A DNA stretch of 64,000 bases from Oscillibacter sp. ER4 (GTDB lineage: Bacteria; Bacillota; Clostridia; Oscillospirales; Oscillospiraceae): NCBI RefSeq assembly GCF_000765235.1, contig NZ_JPJG01000018.1, positions 1 through 64,000 on the forward strand, read 5' to 3'. Below, piece by piece: positions 9,400 through 18,660 of this stretch. The first letter of the stretch is position 1. Each line of letters opens with the position of its first letter. Under the pieces are notes generated by a model. That model did not search any database, had not been told where the DNA came from, and saw only the letters and a program-made list of their open reading frames with translations. A program made the position numbers and the translations under genes.

Positions 9400-10092
9400 A
9401 TGATTTACACGACCGAAGTGCAGCATATGTGTCCCGTTGCGAAGGGCGCATATCACGGTCCGGCCCCGATCCCCGAAGAGGGCAAGTGGGTCCAGGCCAA
9501 GCAGATCGCCGATATTTCCGGCTTCACCCACGGCATCGGCTGGTGCGCGCCCCAGCAGGGCGCCTGCAAGCTGACGCTCAACGTCAAGGAGGGCGTCATT
9601 CAGGAGGCTCTGATCGAGACCATCGGCTGCTCGGGCATGACCCATTCTGCTGCCATGGCTTCCGAGATCCTGATCGGCAAGACCATTCTCGAAGCGCTGA
9701 ACACCGACCTTGTTTGCGACGCCATCAACACCGCCATGCGCGAGCTGTTCCTGCAGATCGTCTACGGCCGCACCCAGTCCGCCTTCTCTGAGGACGGCCT
9801 TGCTGTCGGCGCGTCCCTCGAGGACCTCGGCAAGGGCCTTCGCTCCCAGGTCGGCACGATGTTCGCCACCGCCGAAAAGGGCCCCCGTTACCTCGAGATG
9901 GCCGAGGGCTACTGCTCCCGCGTCGCGCTCAACAAGGAAAACGAGGTCGTCGGCTACGAGTTCATCAACCTCGGCAAGATGATGGACTTCATCAAAAAGG
10001 GTATCGATGCGAACGAAGCGCTCGAAAAGGCCAAGGGTCACTATGGTCAGTGGGACAACGCTGCCAAGTACATCGACCCGCGTCAGGAATAA
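9400..10092 (+). CDS. NifU-like iron-sulfur scaffold-type protein partnered with GGGtGRT protein
   Basis: The 230-residue protein has an N-terminal half like the IscU/NifU scaffold fold: GIGWCAPQQGACKLTL, then ETIGCSGMTHSAAMASEILIGK. The Cys residues Cys50, Cys57 and Cys80 could hold an Fe-S cluster, though spacing differs from canonical IscU. The C-terminal half (from about 130) is specific to this family and contains GYCSRVALNKENEVVGYEF. It is separated by 18 nt from the GGGtGRT gene and shares its promoter. The two are a known conserved pair in anaerobes without an established function. The strong codon bias suggests high expression. Confidence 0.7.
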   Translation: MIYTTEVQHMCPVAKGAYHGPAPIPEEGKWVQAKQIADISGFTHGIGWCAPQQGACKLTLNVKEGVIQEALIETIGCSGMTHSAAMASEILIGKTILEALNTDLVCDAINTAMRELFLQIVYGRTQSAFSEDGLAVGASLEDLGKGLRSQVGTMFATAEKGPRYLEMAEGYCSRVALNKENEVVGYEFINLGKMMDFIKKGIDANEALEKAKGHYGQWDNAAKYIDPRQE

Positions 10093-10110
10093 GGAAGGGA
10101 GGACGAAACA

Positions 10111-11109
10111 ATGGCTTTATTTGAAAACTACGAGAGAAGAATCGACAAGATCAACGGCGTCCTCGCTCAGTACGGTATCTCTTCCGTCGAAGAGTGCCGC
10201 GAGATCTGCAAGGCCAAGGGCTTTGACCCGTATGAGATCGTCAAGGGCATCCAGCCCATCTGCTTTGAAAACGCCTGCTGGGCGTACACCGTCGGCGCGG
10301 CCATCGCCATCAAGTCCGGCGTGAAGTCCGCGGCCGAAGCCGCCAAGATGATCGGCGTCGGCCTGCAGTCCTTCTGCATCGACGGCTCCGTCGCCGAGGA
10401 CCGCAAGGTCGGTCTGGGCCACGGCAACCTCGGTGCGATGCTGCTGTCCGACGAGTCGAAGTGCTTTGCCTTCCTCGCCGGTCACGAGTCCTTCGCCGCC
10501 GCTGAGGGCGCGATCGGCATCGTCCGCAACGCCAACAAGGCCCGCAAGGAGCCCCTGCGCGTCATCCTGAACGGTCTCGGCAAGGACGCCGCTCAGATCA
10601 TCTCCCGCATCAACGGCTTCACCTATGTTCAGACCCAGTTCGACTACTTCACCGGCAAGCTGAACATCGTGCGCGAGATCCGCTACAGCGAGACCGAGCG
10701 CGCCGACGTCCGCTGCTACGGTGCTGACGACGTCCGCGAGGGCGTGGCCATTATGCATTCCGAGGGCGTGGACGTCTCCATCACCGGTAACTCCACCAAC
10801 CCGACCCGCTTCCAGCATCCCGTCGCCGGCACCTACAAGAAAGAGTGCATCGAGCAGGGCAAGAAGTATTTCTCCGTCGCTTCCGGCGGCGGTACGGGCC
10901 GTACCCTGCACCCGGACAACATGGCTGCCGGTCCCGCCTCCTACGGTATGACCGATACCATGGGCCGCATGCATTCCGACGCACAGTTCGCCGGCTCCTC
11001 CTCCGTGCCCGCGCACGTGGAGATGATGGGATTCCTCGGCATGGGCAACAACCCGATGGTCGGCGCCACCGTCGCCGTGGCCGTCGCTGTTGCGGAGAGC
11101 CTGAAGTAA
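10111..11109 (+). CDS. GGGtGRT family protein
   Basis: This 332-residue protein carries the family's naming motif ASGGGTGRTLHPDNMAAGP near residue 255. It also has a Gly-rich C-terminus (FLGMGNNPMVGATVAVAVAVAE) and several Cys (REICKAKG, ICFENACWAY, SFCIDGS). No signal peptide or membrane segment was seen. The ribosome site gggaggacgaaaca precedes the ATG. The partner gene upstream is NifU-like, so a role in Fe-S or metal handling is plausible but unproven. The family has no established biochemical activity to my knowledge. Confidence 0.85.
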   Translation: MALFENYERRIDKINGVLAQYGISSVEECREICKAKGFDPYEIVKGIQPICFENACWAYTVGAAIAIKSGVKSAAEAAKMIGVGLQSFCIDGSVAEDRKVGLGHGNLGAMLLSDESKCFAFLAGHESFAAAEGAIGIVRNANKARKEPLRVILNGLGKDAAQIISRINGFTYVQTQFDYFTGKLNIVREIRYSETERADVRCYGADDVREGVAIMHSEGVDVSITGNSTNPTRFQHPVAGTYKKECIEQGKKYFSVASGGGTGRTLHPDNMAAGPASYGMTDTMGRMHSDAQFAGSSSVPAHVEMMGFLGMGNNPMVGATVAVAVAVAESLK

Positions 11110-11172
11110 GAGGGAAAACCGCAGGGTTTGTCCTTCCAAGGTTCCAAAACCTGATTTTTCATCAAACATAAG

Positions 11173-11224
11173 CAGGAAGCACATCTTCCGCACGAAAATG
11201 CGGAAGATGTGCTTCCTGTTTTTG
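11173..11224 (+). terminator. Terminator with perfect 20-bp stem
   Basis: Arms 11173-11192 and 11199-11218 are perfectly complementary, with a 6-nt loop (cgaaaa) followed by five T. It ends the GGGtGRT operon just before the decayed region. Confidence 0.9.
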
Positions 11225-11243
11225 CGTTTTTGGAGGAAAAACC

Positions 11244-11543
11244 GTGAAGAAAATCAGGATGTGCTTCCCGAATGAGAAGACGTTCAGGGAAGGGTTCGAA
11301 GAGTATATTTTGGACTGTAAGGCCCGCAATCTGCGGGATGGAACAATCAACCATTATCAGGAATCCATCAAGCAGATTTACAAGCGAATCACACCAGATA
11401 CGCTGATCTCTTCGATGTGTCAGCAAACCATGGCAAACTTCTATATTTCACTAAGGGATGACCCTAATTTGAATGAGGTTTCTATGGGAACATATGCGAG
11501 AGATTTGAAAACGCTGATGCGATTCTTTATCCAAGCGATGTGA
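11244..11543 (+). pseudogene. Truncated tyrosine recombinase (N-terminal core-binding domain only)
   Basis: The 99 codons encode the SAM-like core-binding domain of a phage-type integrase (FREGFEEYILDCKARNLRDG, TINHYQESI, YARDLKTLMRFFIQA). The catalytic domain with its Arg-His-Arg-Tyr residues is missing. The frame ends exactly where a zinc-ribbon gene fragment begins, near 11535. It is therefore a remnant of a lost mobile element or site-specific recombinase. Confidence 0.75.
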
Positions 11544-11887
11544 CTGCGGGCTCAAACCGCCCCGTATGGTGGCGATGCGAAAAAGGTCACGCCTACCGCA
11601 CCATCATCGCGCAGCGCGTGCAGCGGGGCAACGGCTGTCCCTACTGCGCGAACCGCAAGGTGCTGGTAGGCTTCAACGACCTCGCGACCGTCCAGCCGCT
11701 CGTTGCCAAGGAGTGGCACGAATCACTCAACGGCGCGCTGACGCCGGAGATGGTGACCGCGGGCAGCCACAAAAAAGCATGATGGCAATGTCCTTACGGC
11801 CATGTGTGGAAAGCCGCCATCTACGCCCGCACCGGCGCGCAGCAAAGCGGCTGCCCCGTCTGCGCCGAGAAGACAAAAATCAGTAAA
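11536..11887 (+). pseudogene. Zinc-ribbon (treble-clef, DUF4379-like) protein remnant
   Basis: Two repeats of the C-x-x-GH-x-W...GCPxC type are seen: WWRCEKGHAYRTII...GNGCPYC and WQCPYGHVWKAAIY...SGCPVC. The 5' end is missing, since the frame opens at the junction with the integrase piece. A TGA at 11780-11782 sits where the repeat pattern demands Trp (A-W-W-Q-C), so one base change (tgg to tga) stops the frame. Reading through it restores the second zinc ribbon. It is followed by the SLH leader repeat. Confidence 0.75.
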
Positions 11888-11957
11888 CCCAGCCCGCGGA
11901 GGCGGGCAAAAGATAAAGAAAACTTTAGGAGGTAATGGAATGAAACGGCGATTATTG
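11882..11957 (+). repeat. Leader/signal-peptide repeat, copy 2
   Basis: Identical over 76 bp to 8-83, with weaker similarity up to about 12009. It includes the same ribosome site and the first six codons of the signal peptide. Confidence 0.9.
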
Positions 11958-12285
11958 ACAAGCGTACTGTCACTTGTAATTGTACTAAGTCTACTGTCAA
12001 CGGCAGCGTAGGCAGTAGACGGGGAGGACGAGACCGGCAGCGATGACGGCGTCGTCCTCTATACGGGGTCTGAAAATACAGACCTTACGGACGAAGGTGA
12101 GGATGGCGAAGGTGCTGAACCCACGGCGGAAGGGCCGCAGTGGAACTTTGTACCTCAGTACGGGAACCTTATCCATGATTACAGCTATTATTTTAATAGT
12201 AGCTATAATAACGAGACAGAGGGCTATCCCGGCGTAACGGGATATAATCCCAAGAATGCAATCTCCCTTCGAGATAACAAGCTGC
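11940..12285 (+). pseudogene. SLH-type secreted protein remnant (leader and acidic N-terminus)
   Basis: The ATG at 11940 opens MKRRLLTSVLSLVIVLSLLS, close to the signal peptide of the SLH gene at 66. A TAG follows at codon 24 (gcg tag gca). After the stop the same frame goes on as an acidic, low-complexity segment ([34 protein letters not shown]) until about 12285, where it runs directly into an oppF fragment. No SLH domains remain. Confidence 0.7.
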
Positions 12286-12714
12286 CGGATGAGGTCAATA
12301 CAGTCGGCTTGGCACAGCGCTTTATCAATGCATATCCGCACGAGTTGGATGGCGGCCGCCGCCAGAGAATCGGCGTGGCGCGTGCTCTTGCAGTCAACCC
12401 GGAGTTTATCGTCTGTGATGAGCCGGTCTCAGCACTGGATGTTTCCATTCAGGCGCAGATCTTGAATCTGATGATGGACCTGCAGGACGAACTGGGACTG
12501 ACATATGTCTTTATCACGCATGACCTGTCGGTCGTTAAGCACATTTCAGATGAGATTGCAGTGATATGTATTTGGGGCAGTGTGTGGAAAGAGTGCCCAG
12601 TAAAGAGCTGTTCCAGAATCCGCTGCACCCGTATACAAAGGCGTTGCTGTCAGCAATTCCCATCCCGGATCTTTCAACACGCGGAAGGAAGAAGCACCCT
12701 GTTCTTATTCGCCG
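12285..12714 (+). pseudogene. Oligopeptide ABC transporter ATPase (OppF-type) fragment
   Basis: This is the C-terminal part of an OppF/DppF ATPase. The signature region [18 protein letters not shown], Walker B with [14 protein letters not shown], and the H-loop [11 protein letters not shown] are intact. Walker A is missing because the fragment starts inside the helical domain. One frame shift near 12561-12566 moves the sense frame to MYLGQCVE...[18 protein letters not shown]. Sequence then passes into an M20 peptidase piece at about 12715. Confidence 0.85.
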
Positions 12715-13612
12715 GACGGAGAGTATCCCGTCATCAACCTGGAAAAGGGCGGCTTATATACGAGCTATTCAGGCACATGGGAAGAGAACACTGTGCTTCC
12801 CTGCATCCGCAGAATTGACGGCGGTACGGTTGGCAATGCGGTCCCCGGTAAGGCGGAAGCCGTTGTAGAAGGGATTTCAACAGATGAGATCGCAAGGGCT
12901 GCCTCCGCTATAGAAGAGCAGACTGGGATCGCTTTCAGATGGGAAGAAAAAATGGGCGCGTTGTGATCCGTGCGGAAGGCAAGAGTGCTCATGCCTCCAC
13001 GCCTTGGGAAGGAAACAGTGCACTTACTGGCTTGCTGGCGCTGCTGATGCAGTTTCCCTTTGCCGACTGTGAGGGACAGCGCCGCCTGCGCGGATTGACA
13101 GAGCTGTTTCCGCACGGCGCATTTTACGGTGAGGCGGCTGGCGTGGCGCAGGCGGATGAATTGTCCGGCCGGTTGGTGCTGAGCTCCAACGTGCTTCATT
13201 ATGCGGAAGGCGGTATGTCCGGCCGTATAGACTGCCGCGCGCCGATGTGTGCCAGCGAAGAGACTGTGCTTGAGGTTCTTCGTGAAAAACTGGCGGCTCA
13301 TGGCTTGTATCTTCCGGAGAGCTGCAAAATGGTCCCCCCCATTACGTTCCGGAAAATAGTCCGTTTATCCAGACGCTTTTAGGCTGCTATGAGCAGGTCA
13401 TGGGCGAACCGGGCAAGTGCCTTACCATTGGCGGCGGGACATATGCGCACTTTCTGAAAAATGACGTGGCGTTTGGCGCTTCCCGATTAGGTGTAGATTA
13501 TCACATGCACGGTGCAAATGAGTACCTTGTGGTAGATGAGATCGTGCGAAGCGCGGAGCTGTTTGCGCTGACCATTGTTGCACTTTGCGGCGAACACGCT
13601 GAGCCGATGTAA
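12715..13612 (+). pseudogene. M20 family dipeptidase (PepV/Sapep-type) fragment
   Basis: Sense is read in three frames: [13 protein letters not shown]...[11 protein letters not shown] from 12727; RVVIRAEGKSAHASTPWEGN from about 12950; and HYVPENSPFIQTLLG...CLTIGGGTYAHFL...DYHMHGANEYLVVDEIV to the stop at 13612. The AHASTP, IGGGTYA and GANEY motifs fit zinc-dependent M20 dipeptidases. The frame shifts fall in homopolymers, an A-run near 12945 and a seven-C run near 13334, as expected for slippage. The N-terminal metal-binding part is missing. Confidence 0.8.
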
Positions 13613-13630
13613 AATGCGGTTATGTAAATA

Positions 13631-13663
13631 ACACCCATCGGTATGATCCGATGGGTATTATTA
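13631..13663 (+). terminator. Terminator-like hairpin after the M20 remnant
   Basis: A perfect 9-bp stem acccatcgg / ccgatgggt with a 6-nt loop is followed by an AT-rich tail. Confidence 0.65.
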
Positions 13664-13875
13664 TTTGTGCTGTGTTTTTTGACAGACGAATCGGATTCTT
13701 GCAAAAATGCCCAAAGATGTCAATAGAATCCGTTCGCCTGCGCAAGAATTTTATGGCGTGCGGACAGAAAAGACTTTTTCGTGCTGCGAGACGGCGACAG
13801 ACAGCAGATCTCATGGCGATAATGACGAATTTCTGTTATTGAAGTGTTTTTCGTAGGAATACATCTGTCCGCTTC
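13664..13875. other. Non-coding spacer upstream of sstT
   Basis: No convincing gene is visible. The short open frames here have no family signature and no ribosome site. Confidence 0.5.
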
Positions 13876-13904
13876 TTGCAATTTTCTGCACATAAAGATA
13901 TAAT
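13876..13904 (+). promoter_or_regulatory. Promoter of sstT
   Basis: TTGCAA and TATAAT are spaced by 17 nt, about 90 nt upstream of the sstT start. Confidence 0.75.
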
Positions 13905-13994
13905 AAAGGCCGTTAGTGAAAGCGCCTTTGCGGCCTGAGCAGAGAGAAGAGGATCGTAAGAGCGTTAGATTTTGAAAAGAAAGAAGATGCCCCT

Positions 13995-15263
13995 ATGAAT
14001 CCCTTTATGAAGACCCTTAAAAAAATTGCCGCCGCGTATAACGGCGTCAGCCTGATTTTGCGCATCGCGATCGGCCTTGTCGTCGGCGTGATCCTGGCGC
14101 TGGTCTGTCCCGGCGCGACGTGGTTACAGGAACTTGGCAACCTGTTTGTCGGCGCGCTCAAGGGCATTGCCCCCGTGCTGGTGTTCGTCATCGTGGCGAG
14201 CGCGCTGGCGCAGGGCTCGTCCAAGCTCGACCGCCGCTTCGGCACGGTCGTGTGGCTCTACATGCTTACGACGTTCGTCGCCGCGGCGCTGAGCGTTGTG
14301 ACCAGCATGCTCTTCCCGCAGACGCTCCTGCTGGCCGAGGCCGCTGAGGCCGAGGTCATCCCGCAGGGCCTTGGCGAGGTCATGCACACGCTGCTGTCCA
14401 ACATCGTCTCGAACCCCATCTCCGCCATTATGAACGGCAACTACATCGGCATTCTGATGTGGGGCTGTCTCTTCGGCGTGGCGATGAAGAAGCTCGGTGC
14501 GGACTCGACGAAGGTCTTCCTCAGCAACACGGCGGACGCGGTGTCCACCATCGTGCGCTGGATCATCAATTTGGCACCGTTCGGCATCATGGGCCTTGTG
14601 TTCACGAACGTTGTGAGCAACGGCCTTGCGATCTTCACCCAGTACGGCAAGCTCCTGCTGCTTTTGGTCGGCACGATGCTCTTCATGGCGCTTGTCATCA
14701 ACCCCATCATCATCTGCATCTATCTGCGCTGCAATCCCTATCCGCTGGTGTTCCGCTGCCTGCGTGAAAGCGGCCTGACGGCGTTCTTCACCCGCTCTTC
14801 CGCAGCGAACATCCCCGTGAACATGGCGATGTGCGAAAAGCTCGGCTTGGACAAGGACTTCTACTCCGTCTCTATCCCCCTCGGCGCGACGATCAACATG
14901 GACGGCGCGGCCATCACCATCACCATCATGACGCTGGCCGCGGCCAATACGCTGGGTATGCAGGTCTCGCTGCCCGCGGCGATTTTGCTCTCGATCATGT
15001 CGGCCCTCGGCGCGTGCGGCGCTTCCGGCGTGGCGGGCGGCTCGCTGCTGCTCATCCCGATGGCGTGCTCGCTGTTCGGTATCTCGAACGACATCGCGAT
15101 GCAGGTCGTCGGCGTCGGCTTCATCATCGGCGTCATTCAGGACTCTGTCGAGACCGCGCTCAACTCTGCGGGCGACGTCGAGTTCGCCGCGACGGCCGAG
15201 TATCACCAGTGGCTCAAGCAGGGCAAGTCCCTGCCGGAATTCCTCGGCGGCAAGAAGAAGTAA
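13995..15263 (+). CDS. sstT: Serine/threonine:Na+ symporter SstT
   Basis: The 422-residue dicarboxylate/amino-acid:cation symporter imports serine and threonine with sodium. SstT-specific features include AYNGVSLILRIAIGLVVG at the N-terminus and FVGALKGIAPVLVFVIVASA. The family's transport core is also present: SVSIPLGATINMDGAA, the serine-rich ARSSAANIPVN-like stretch, and GVIQDSVETALNSAGDV. About eight membrane segments and two hairpin loops are expected. The gene is monocistronic with a clear promoter and terminator. Confidence 0.92.
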   Translation: MNPFMKTLKKIAAAYNGVSLILRIAIGLVVGVILALVCPGATWLQELGNLFVGALKGIAPVLVFVIVASALAQGSSKLDRRFGTVVWLYMLTTFVAAALSVVTSMLFPQTLLLAEAAEAEVIPQGLGEVMHTLLSNIVSNPISAIMNGNYIGILMWGCLFGVAMKKLGADSTKVFLSNTADAVSTIVRWIINLAPFGIMGLVFTNVVSNGLAIFTQYGKLLLLLVGTMLFMALVINPIIICIYLRCNPYPLVFRCLRESGLTAFFTRSSAANIPVNMAMCEKLGLDKDFYSVSIPLGATINMDGAAITITIMTLAAANTLGMQVSLPAAILLSIMSALGACGASGVAGGSLLLIPMACSLFGISNDIAMQVVGVGFIIGVIQDSVETALNSAGDVEFAATAEYHQWLKQGKSLPEFLGGKKK

Positions 15264-15290
15264 AGCGGCAGAGTGTGAAAACAAATATAA

Positions 15291-15321
15291 GTGCGCCGGC
15301 TCAACGAGCCGGCGCTTTTTT
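15291..15321 (+). terminator. Intrinsic terminator after sstT
   Basis: The 10-bp stem gcgccggctc / gagccggcgc is followed by six T. Confidence 0.9.
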
Positions 15322-15460
15322 GTGCGGCGATGCCGAACGATCGACGGGAGGGACAACTTCGTTTTTACTTTCGAACTACTCCATGCTATAATAAACAAAC
15401 TTTGACCAATTTTGCATATTTATGACAGGTATCGAAAGCTGCCGCAAAGGAGACAAGCGC

Positions 15461-17709
15461 ATGAAGCAAGCAGAACATCCGCCCGCGACCGCAGGGGCGA
15501 GCATTGCGGCAGAATACAGCCTTGCGCTCATCGATCAGCTCGCGCGTATCGACCGTACGTGCAGCAAGGAGGAGATGGACGAGTTGGTTTATCGCCTGCT
15601 GAGTCTGATCGGCGAGGCCATGCAGTCTGACCGCGTGTTTCTCTTCGAGCGGCTGGAGGGGACGGCGGAGGCCTATTGCAACACCTTTGAGTGGTGCGCG
15701 AACGGCGTCGCGCCGCAGATCGACAACCTGACGGAGATCGTTCCCGCGGATATGCCGTACTGGCTCAAGGTCTTCGGCCGCGGCGAGACGATCGTTATTC
15801 CGAATATTGAAGACGTGAAAACGCTGATGCCGAGCGAGTACGAGCTCCTGAAGGCGCAGAGCATTCGCTCCGAGATCGCGGTGCCGGTTTTTTACCGCGG
15901 CAGCCTGAGCGGCTTTTTCGGCCTTGACAATCCGCAGCGGGCGATGACGGACAATAAGCTCCGCATGCTCGCCTTTGTCGGCGGACACCTCGGCAGCGCG
16001 CGGGAGAACCTGCGCATGCTGACGCTGCTGGAAGAAAAGCAGAAGTCACTCGAGCAGAACTTGCAGGCCGTGAAGCTTGAGCAGCAGATGCTCAAGGTGC
16101 TCTGCAAGGACAGCACGTCCGTCTACCGCGTGGATCTGATGAACGACCGGGCTGAGATCGTCAAGATCGAGGAGCACTCCAACTCCGCGGGCGACCTGCT
16201 CCCGTACGGGCCATTATGAGGAGACTGCAAGCGAGCGGCAGATGCACCGGCTGACCGGACACAGCGGCAGAGCGAGCGTCCACATGAGTGAAATGAGCAA
16301 GCAGAGCATCGTGCCGGAGTATCTGCCCTATGTTGAACCGTTTTTTGATCTTTCGACGCTCGCGGAGAGACTGCGGCACGAGGATTCCGTGATGCTCGAA
16401 TACCCCGTGAGGGACGGCAACTGGCATCTTGCGCGCTTCATCGTGCAGACGCGCGGGAAAAATGGCGAGGCGGAGCAGGTGCTGTTCGCGATGCGCCTTT
16501 ACAGCGAAGAAAAGCGCCGCGAAAAGGACCTGATGAGCGCGGCAGATGCGGCACGCCGCGCGAACGAGGCAAAGTCCGAGTTCCTCTCGCGCATGTCGCA
16601 CGACATCCGCACGCCGATGAACGTCATCATGGGCTTTACGAACATCGCCTTACAGCATGCGGACGACCCGGGGAAGATGAAAGAGTGCCTGGAAAAGATC
16701 CGTGTCAGCGGCGGCAATTTGCAGGAGCTCATCGACGATGTGCTGGATATCTCGCGCATCGAGAGCGGGGAGTTCAAGATCGTCTCGCGGCCGGTGAAGC
16801 TGCCGGAGCTGTTTGACTTCTACTGTCAGGCCATCGCGGGCATGGCGGAGGCGAAAAACATCCGCTTTTCGGGGAAGCTGCACGACATTTCCCACAATGT
16901 GCTGCTCTCCGACCAGATCCGCCTATATGAACCTGCTCTCAAACGCCATCAAGTATACGCCGGAAAACGGCGATGTGAAGTTAGAGGTCTACGAGGAAAA
17001 GCTTGCCGAGAGCGGCAAGGTCCGCCTTGTCCCGGTCGTGAGCGACACGGGCATCGGCATGACGCCGGAGTTCATGGAGCAGATGTATTCGGCCTTTTCC
17101 CGCGCGGTCGACACGCGCGTCAACAAGGTGCGCGGCAGTGGCCTCGGCCTTGCCATTGTGAAAAAGATCGTCGACCTGATGGGCGGTGCGATCGAGGCTG
17201 AGAGCAAGGTCGGCAAGGGCACGACATTCCGCGTGACGCTCGACCTGCCCGCCGCGGCGGACGACGCCGAGACCGAAGAGCACACCGAGACGGCCATCAC
17301 GCTGCCGGAAAAGCCGCTCACCGTGCTCGTGGCCGAGGACAACGACGTAAACTACGAGATCACCGCCGAGCAGCTGCGCGGCTACAGGGTGCACTGTGTG
17401 CGCGCTGTGAACGGGCAGGACTGCTTACAGCGGATCGAGCAGGCCGCGCCAGACGAGTTCGATGCGATCCTGATGGACATGCAGATGCCGGTGATGAACG
17501 GCCTAGAGGCGACTGCCGCCATCCGAAAGCTCGACAGCGAGACGGCGAAGCACATCCCCATCATCGCCCTCACAGCCAACGCCTACCATGAGGACATTCA
17601 AAAATGCCTCGCCGCGGGCATGAACGCCCACCTCTCCAAGCCCATCAACATCGACTGCGCGGTGCGCACGATCATCGAATGCGCCCGCACGGCGAAAGAG
17701 AACGGATAA
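15461..17709 (+). pseudogene. Hybrid sensor histidine kinase (GAF-PAS-HisKA-HATPase-REC), two frame shifts
   Basis: Sense continues through three frames. Part 1 (ATG 15461 with site aaaggag, to about 16210) has a GAF domain and a coiled coil. Part 2 (about 16210-16920) has a PAS-like sensor end and the HisKA box SRMSHDIRTPMNVIMGFTN. Part 3 (about 16920-17709) has the ATP-binding boxes (MNLLSNAIKYTPENG, SDTGIGM, GSGLGLAIVKKI) and a receiver domain (VLVAEDNDVN, acceptor in DAILMDMQMP, and LSKP). The whole would be about 750 residues, a typical gut-Clostridia hybrid kinase working with the HPt protein at 18650. Small deletions near 16205-16215 and 16920 seem to have broken it. The kinase and ATPase parts cannot be made as one chain as written. 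Confidence 0.8.
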
Positions 17710-17712
17710 AAG

Positions 17713-17751
17713 AAAAAGGCTCACGAAAGCAATGCTTTCGTGAGCCTTTTT
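17713..17751. terminator. Bidirectional terminator
   Basis: An 18-bp near-perfect stem (aaaaaggctcacgaaagc / gctttcgtgagccttttt) separates the converging kinase and EAL genes. Confidence 0.9.
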
Positions 17752-17758
17752 GCGATAT

Positions 17759-18520
17759 TTACTGCTTGTCGCCGCCAAATATCGAAATTTGACTCTCATC
17801 GCTCTGGCTGTGTATCTCGGCGATGACGGCAAGACTTTCTTCGCTCGCGCCGCCGGGTTCGACCTGCGGCATCGCGAGGAAGAAGCCCTGCAGAAGGTCG
17901 ACGCCGAGCGACAGCACGGTGCGTACCTCGTCCGCGGTCTCAAGGCCCTCGGCCACGACCTTCATGCCGCGCTGGTGCGCGTAGGATACGGTGTTCGACA
18001 CGATCTGGCGCTTGTTGGCGTCGGTGTCGATGTCGCGGATGATGGAAAGGTCGATCTTGATGTAGTTGGGCGAGAGCTCGAGAAGGCTGCGCTCGTTGCT
18101 GTAGCCGCTGCCGTAGTCGTCGAGCGCGAACGCACCAGAGCTGCCACGGATCGTCTGCTTGATGCGCAGCGCCTTGGGGTCGAGCACCTCTTCCTCCGTG
18201 ATCTCAATGACGATGCGCGGCAGGATCGAGGCGTAGCGCGCGGAGTATTCCGAAAGCTCATCGGGCGTTAGATACTGGCTTGCAATCGAATTGACGAACA
18301 GCAGCGCGCTGGGCACGATCTTACCGGCGTTTTCAAGCGCCTGATATGCACTTGACGCACGGAAGAACGTGATGCGCTCGACCTCGTGCAGGCAGTTTTC
18401 CTCGCGCGCGAGGCGTAGCACGTCAGCAGGGGAGTGCAGCGTGGGAAGATCCACGCGCATGAGCGCTTCATAGGCAAAAACGCTGCCGTCTTTTGCGTCG
18501 ATAATATCCTGAACTGCACA
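17759..18520 (-). pseudogene. EAL-domain c-di-GMP phosphodiesterase, 5' truncated
   Basis: The EAL signature AYEALMR, FVNS, EITEEE, ALDDYGSGYSN, KIDLSIIRDI and VVAEGLET are all readable, so the catalytic core that cleaves cyclic di-GMP is nearly whole. The frame runs up to 18520 (AVQDIIDAKDGSVFAYEAL), where a TGA stops it. No ATG or ribosome site precedes the EAL motif, and anything before it is gone. The nearest ATG (18460) starts after EAL and would lose that catalytic Glu. It abuts a GGDEF remnant on the other strand. Confidence 0.8.
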
Positions 18521-18660
18521 TCAGCGCGAGCATCGGCGGCGCGTTCGCGGCGGGACGCATCTCAAGAACGATCCGCAGGGCGGACCTTGCGATGTATCAG
18601 GCCAAATTGAAAAAGGATTGCGTAGCAATCTATCGAGAGGCGAAAGAACGTGAAACTTGA
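18517..18660 (+). pseudogene. GGDEF-domain C-terminal remnant
   Basis: The plus-strand frame reads HISASIGGAFAAG, then RRADLAMYQAKLKKDCVAIY to a TGA at 18658. This is the last 45 or so residues of a diguanylate cyclase domain (the sIG and AD.AMY.AK motifs). Everything upstream, including GGDEF itself, is missing because the minus-strand EAL piece starts at the same place. The stop overlaps the GTG start of the HPt gene, showing the original GGDEF-HPt gene order. Confidence 0.75.

Noticed and set aside
11774-11790. TGA in the zinc-ribbon remnant as a selenocysteine codon
   Set aside because: The replaced residue would be Trp and not Cys, no SECIS-like hairpin was evident, and the gene has already lost its start.
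13651-13842. 63-codon frame after the M20 remnant
   Set aside because: It begins inside a hairpin, lacks a ribosome site and has no recognisable domain.
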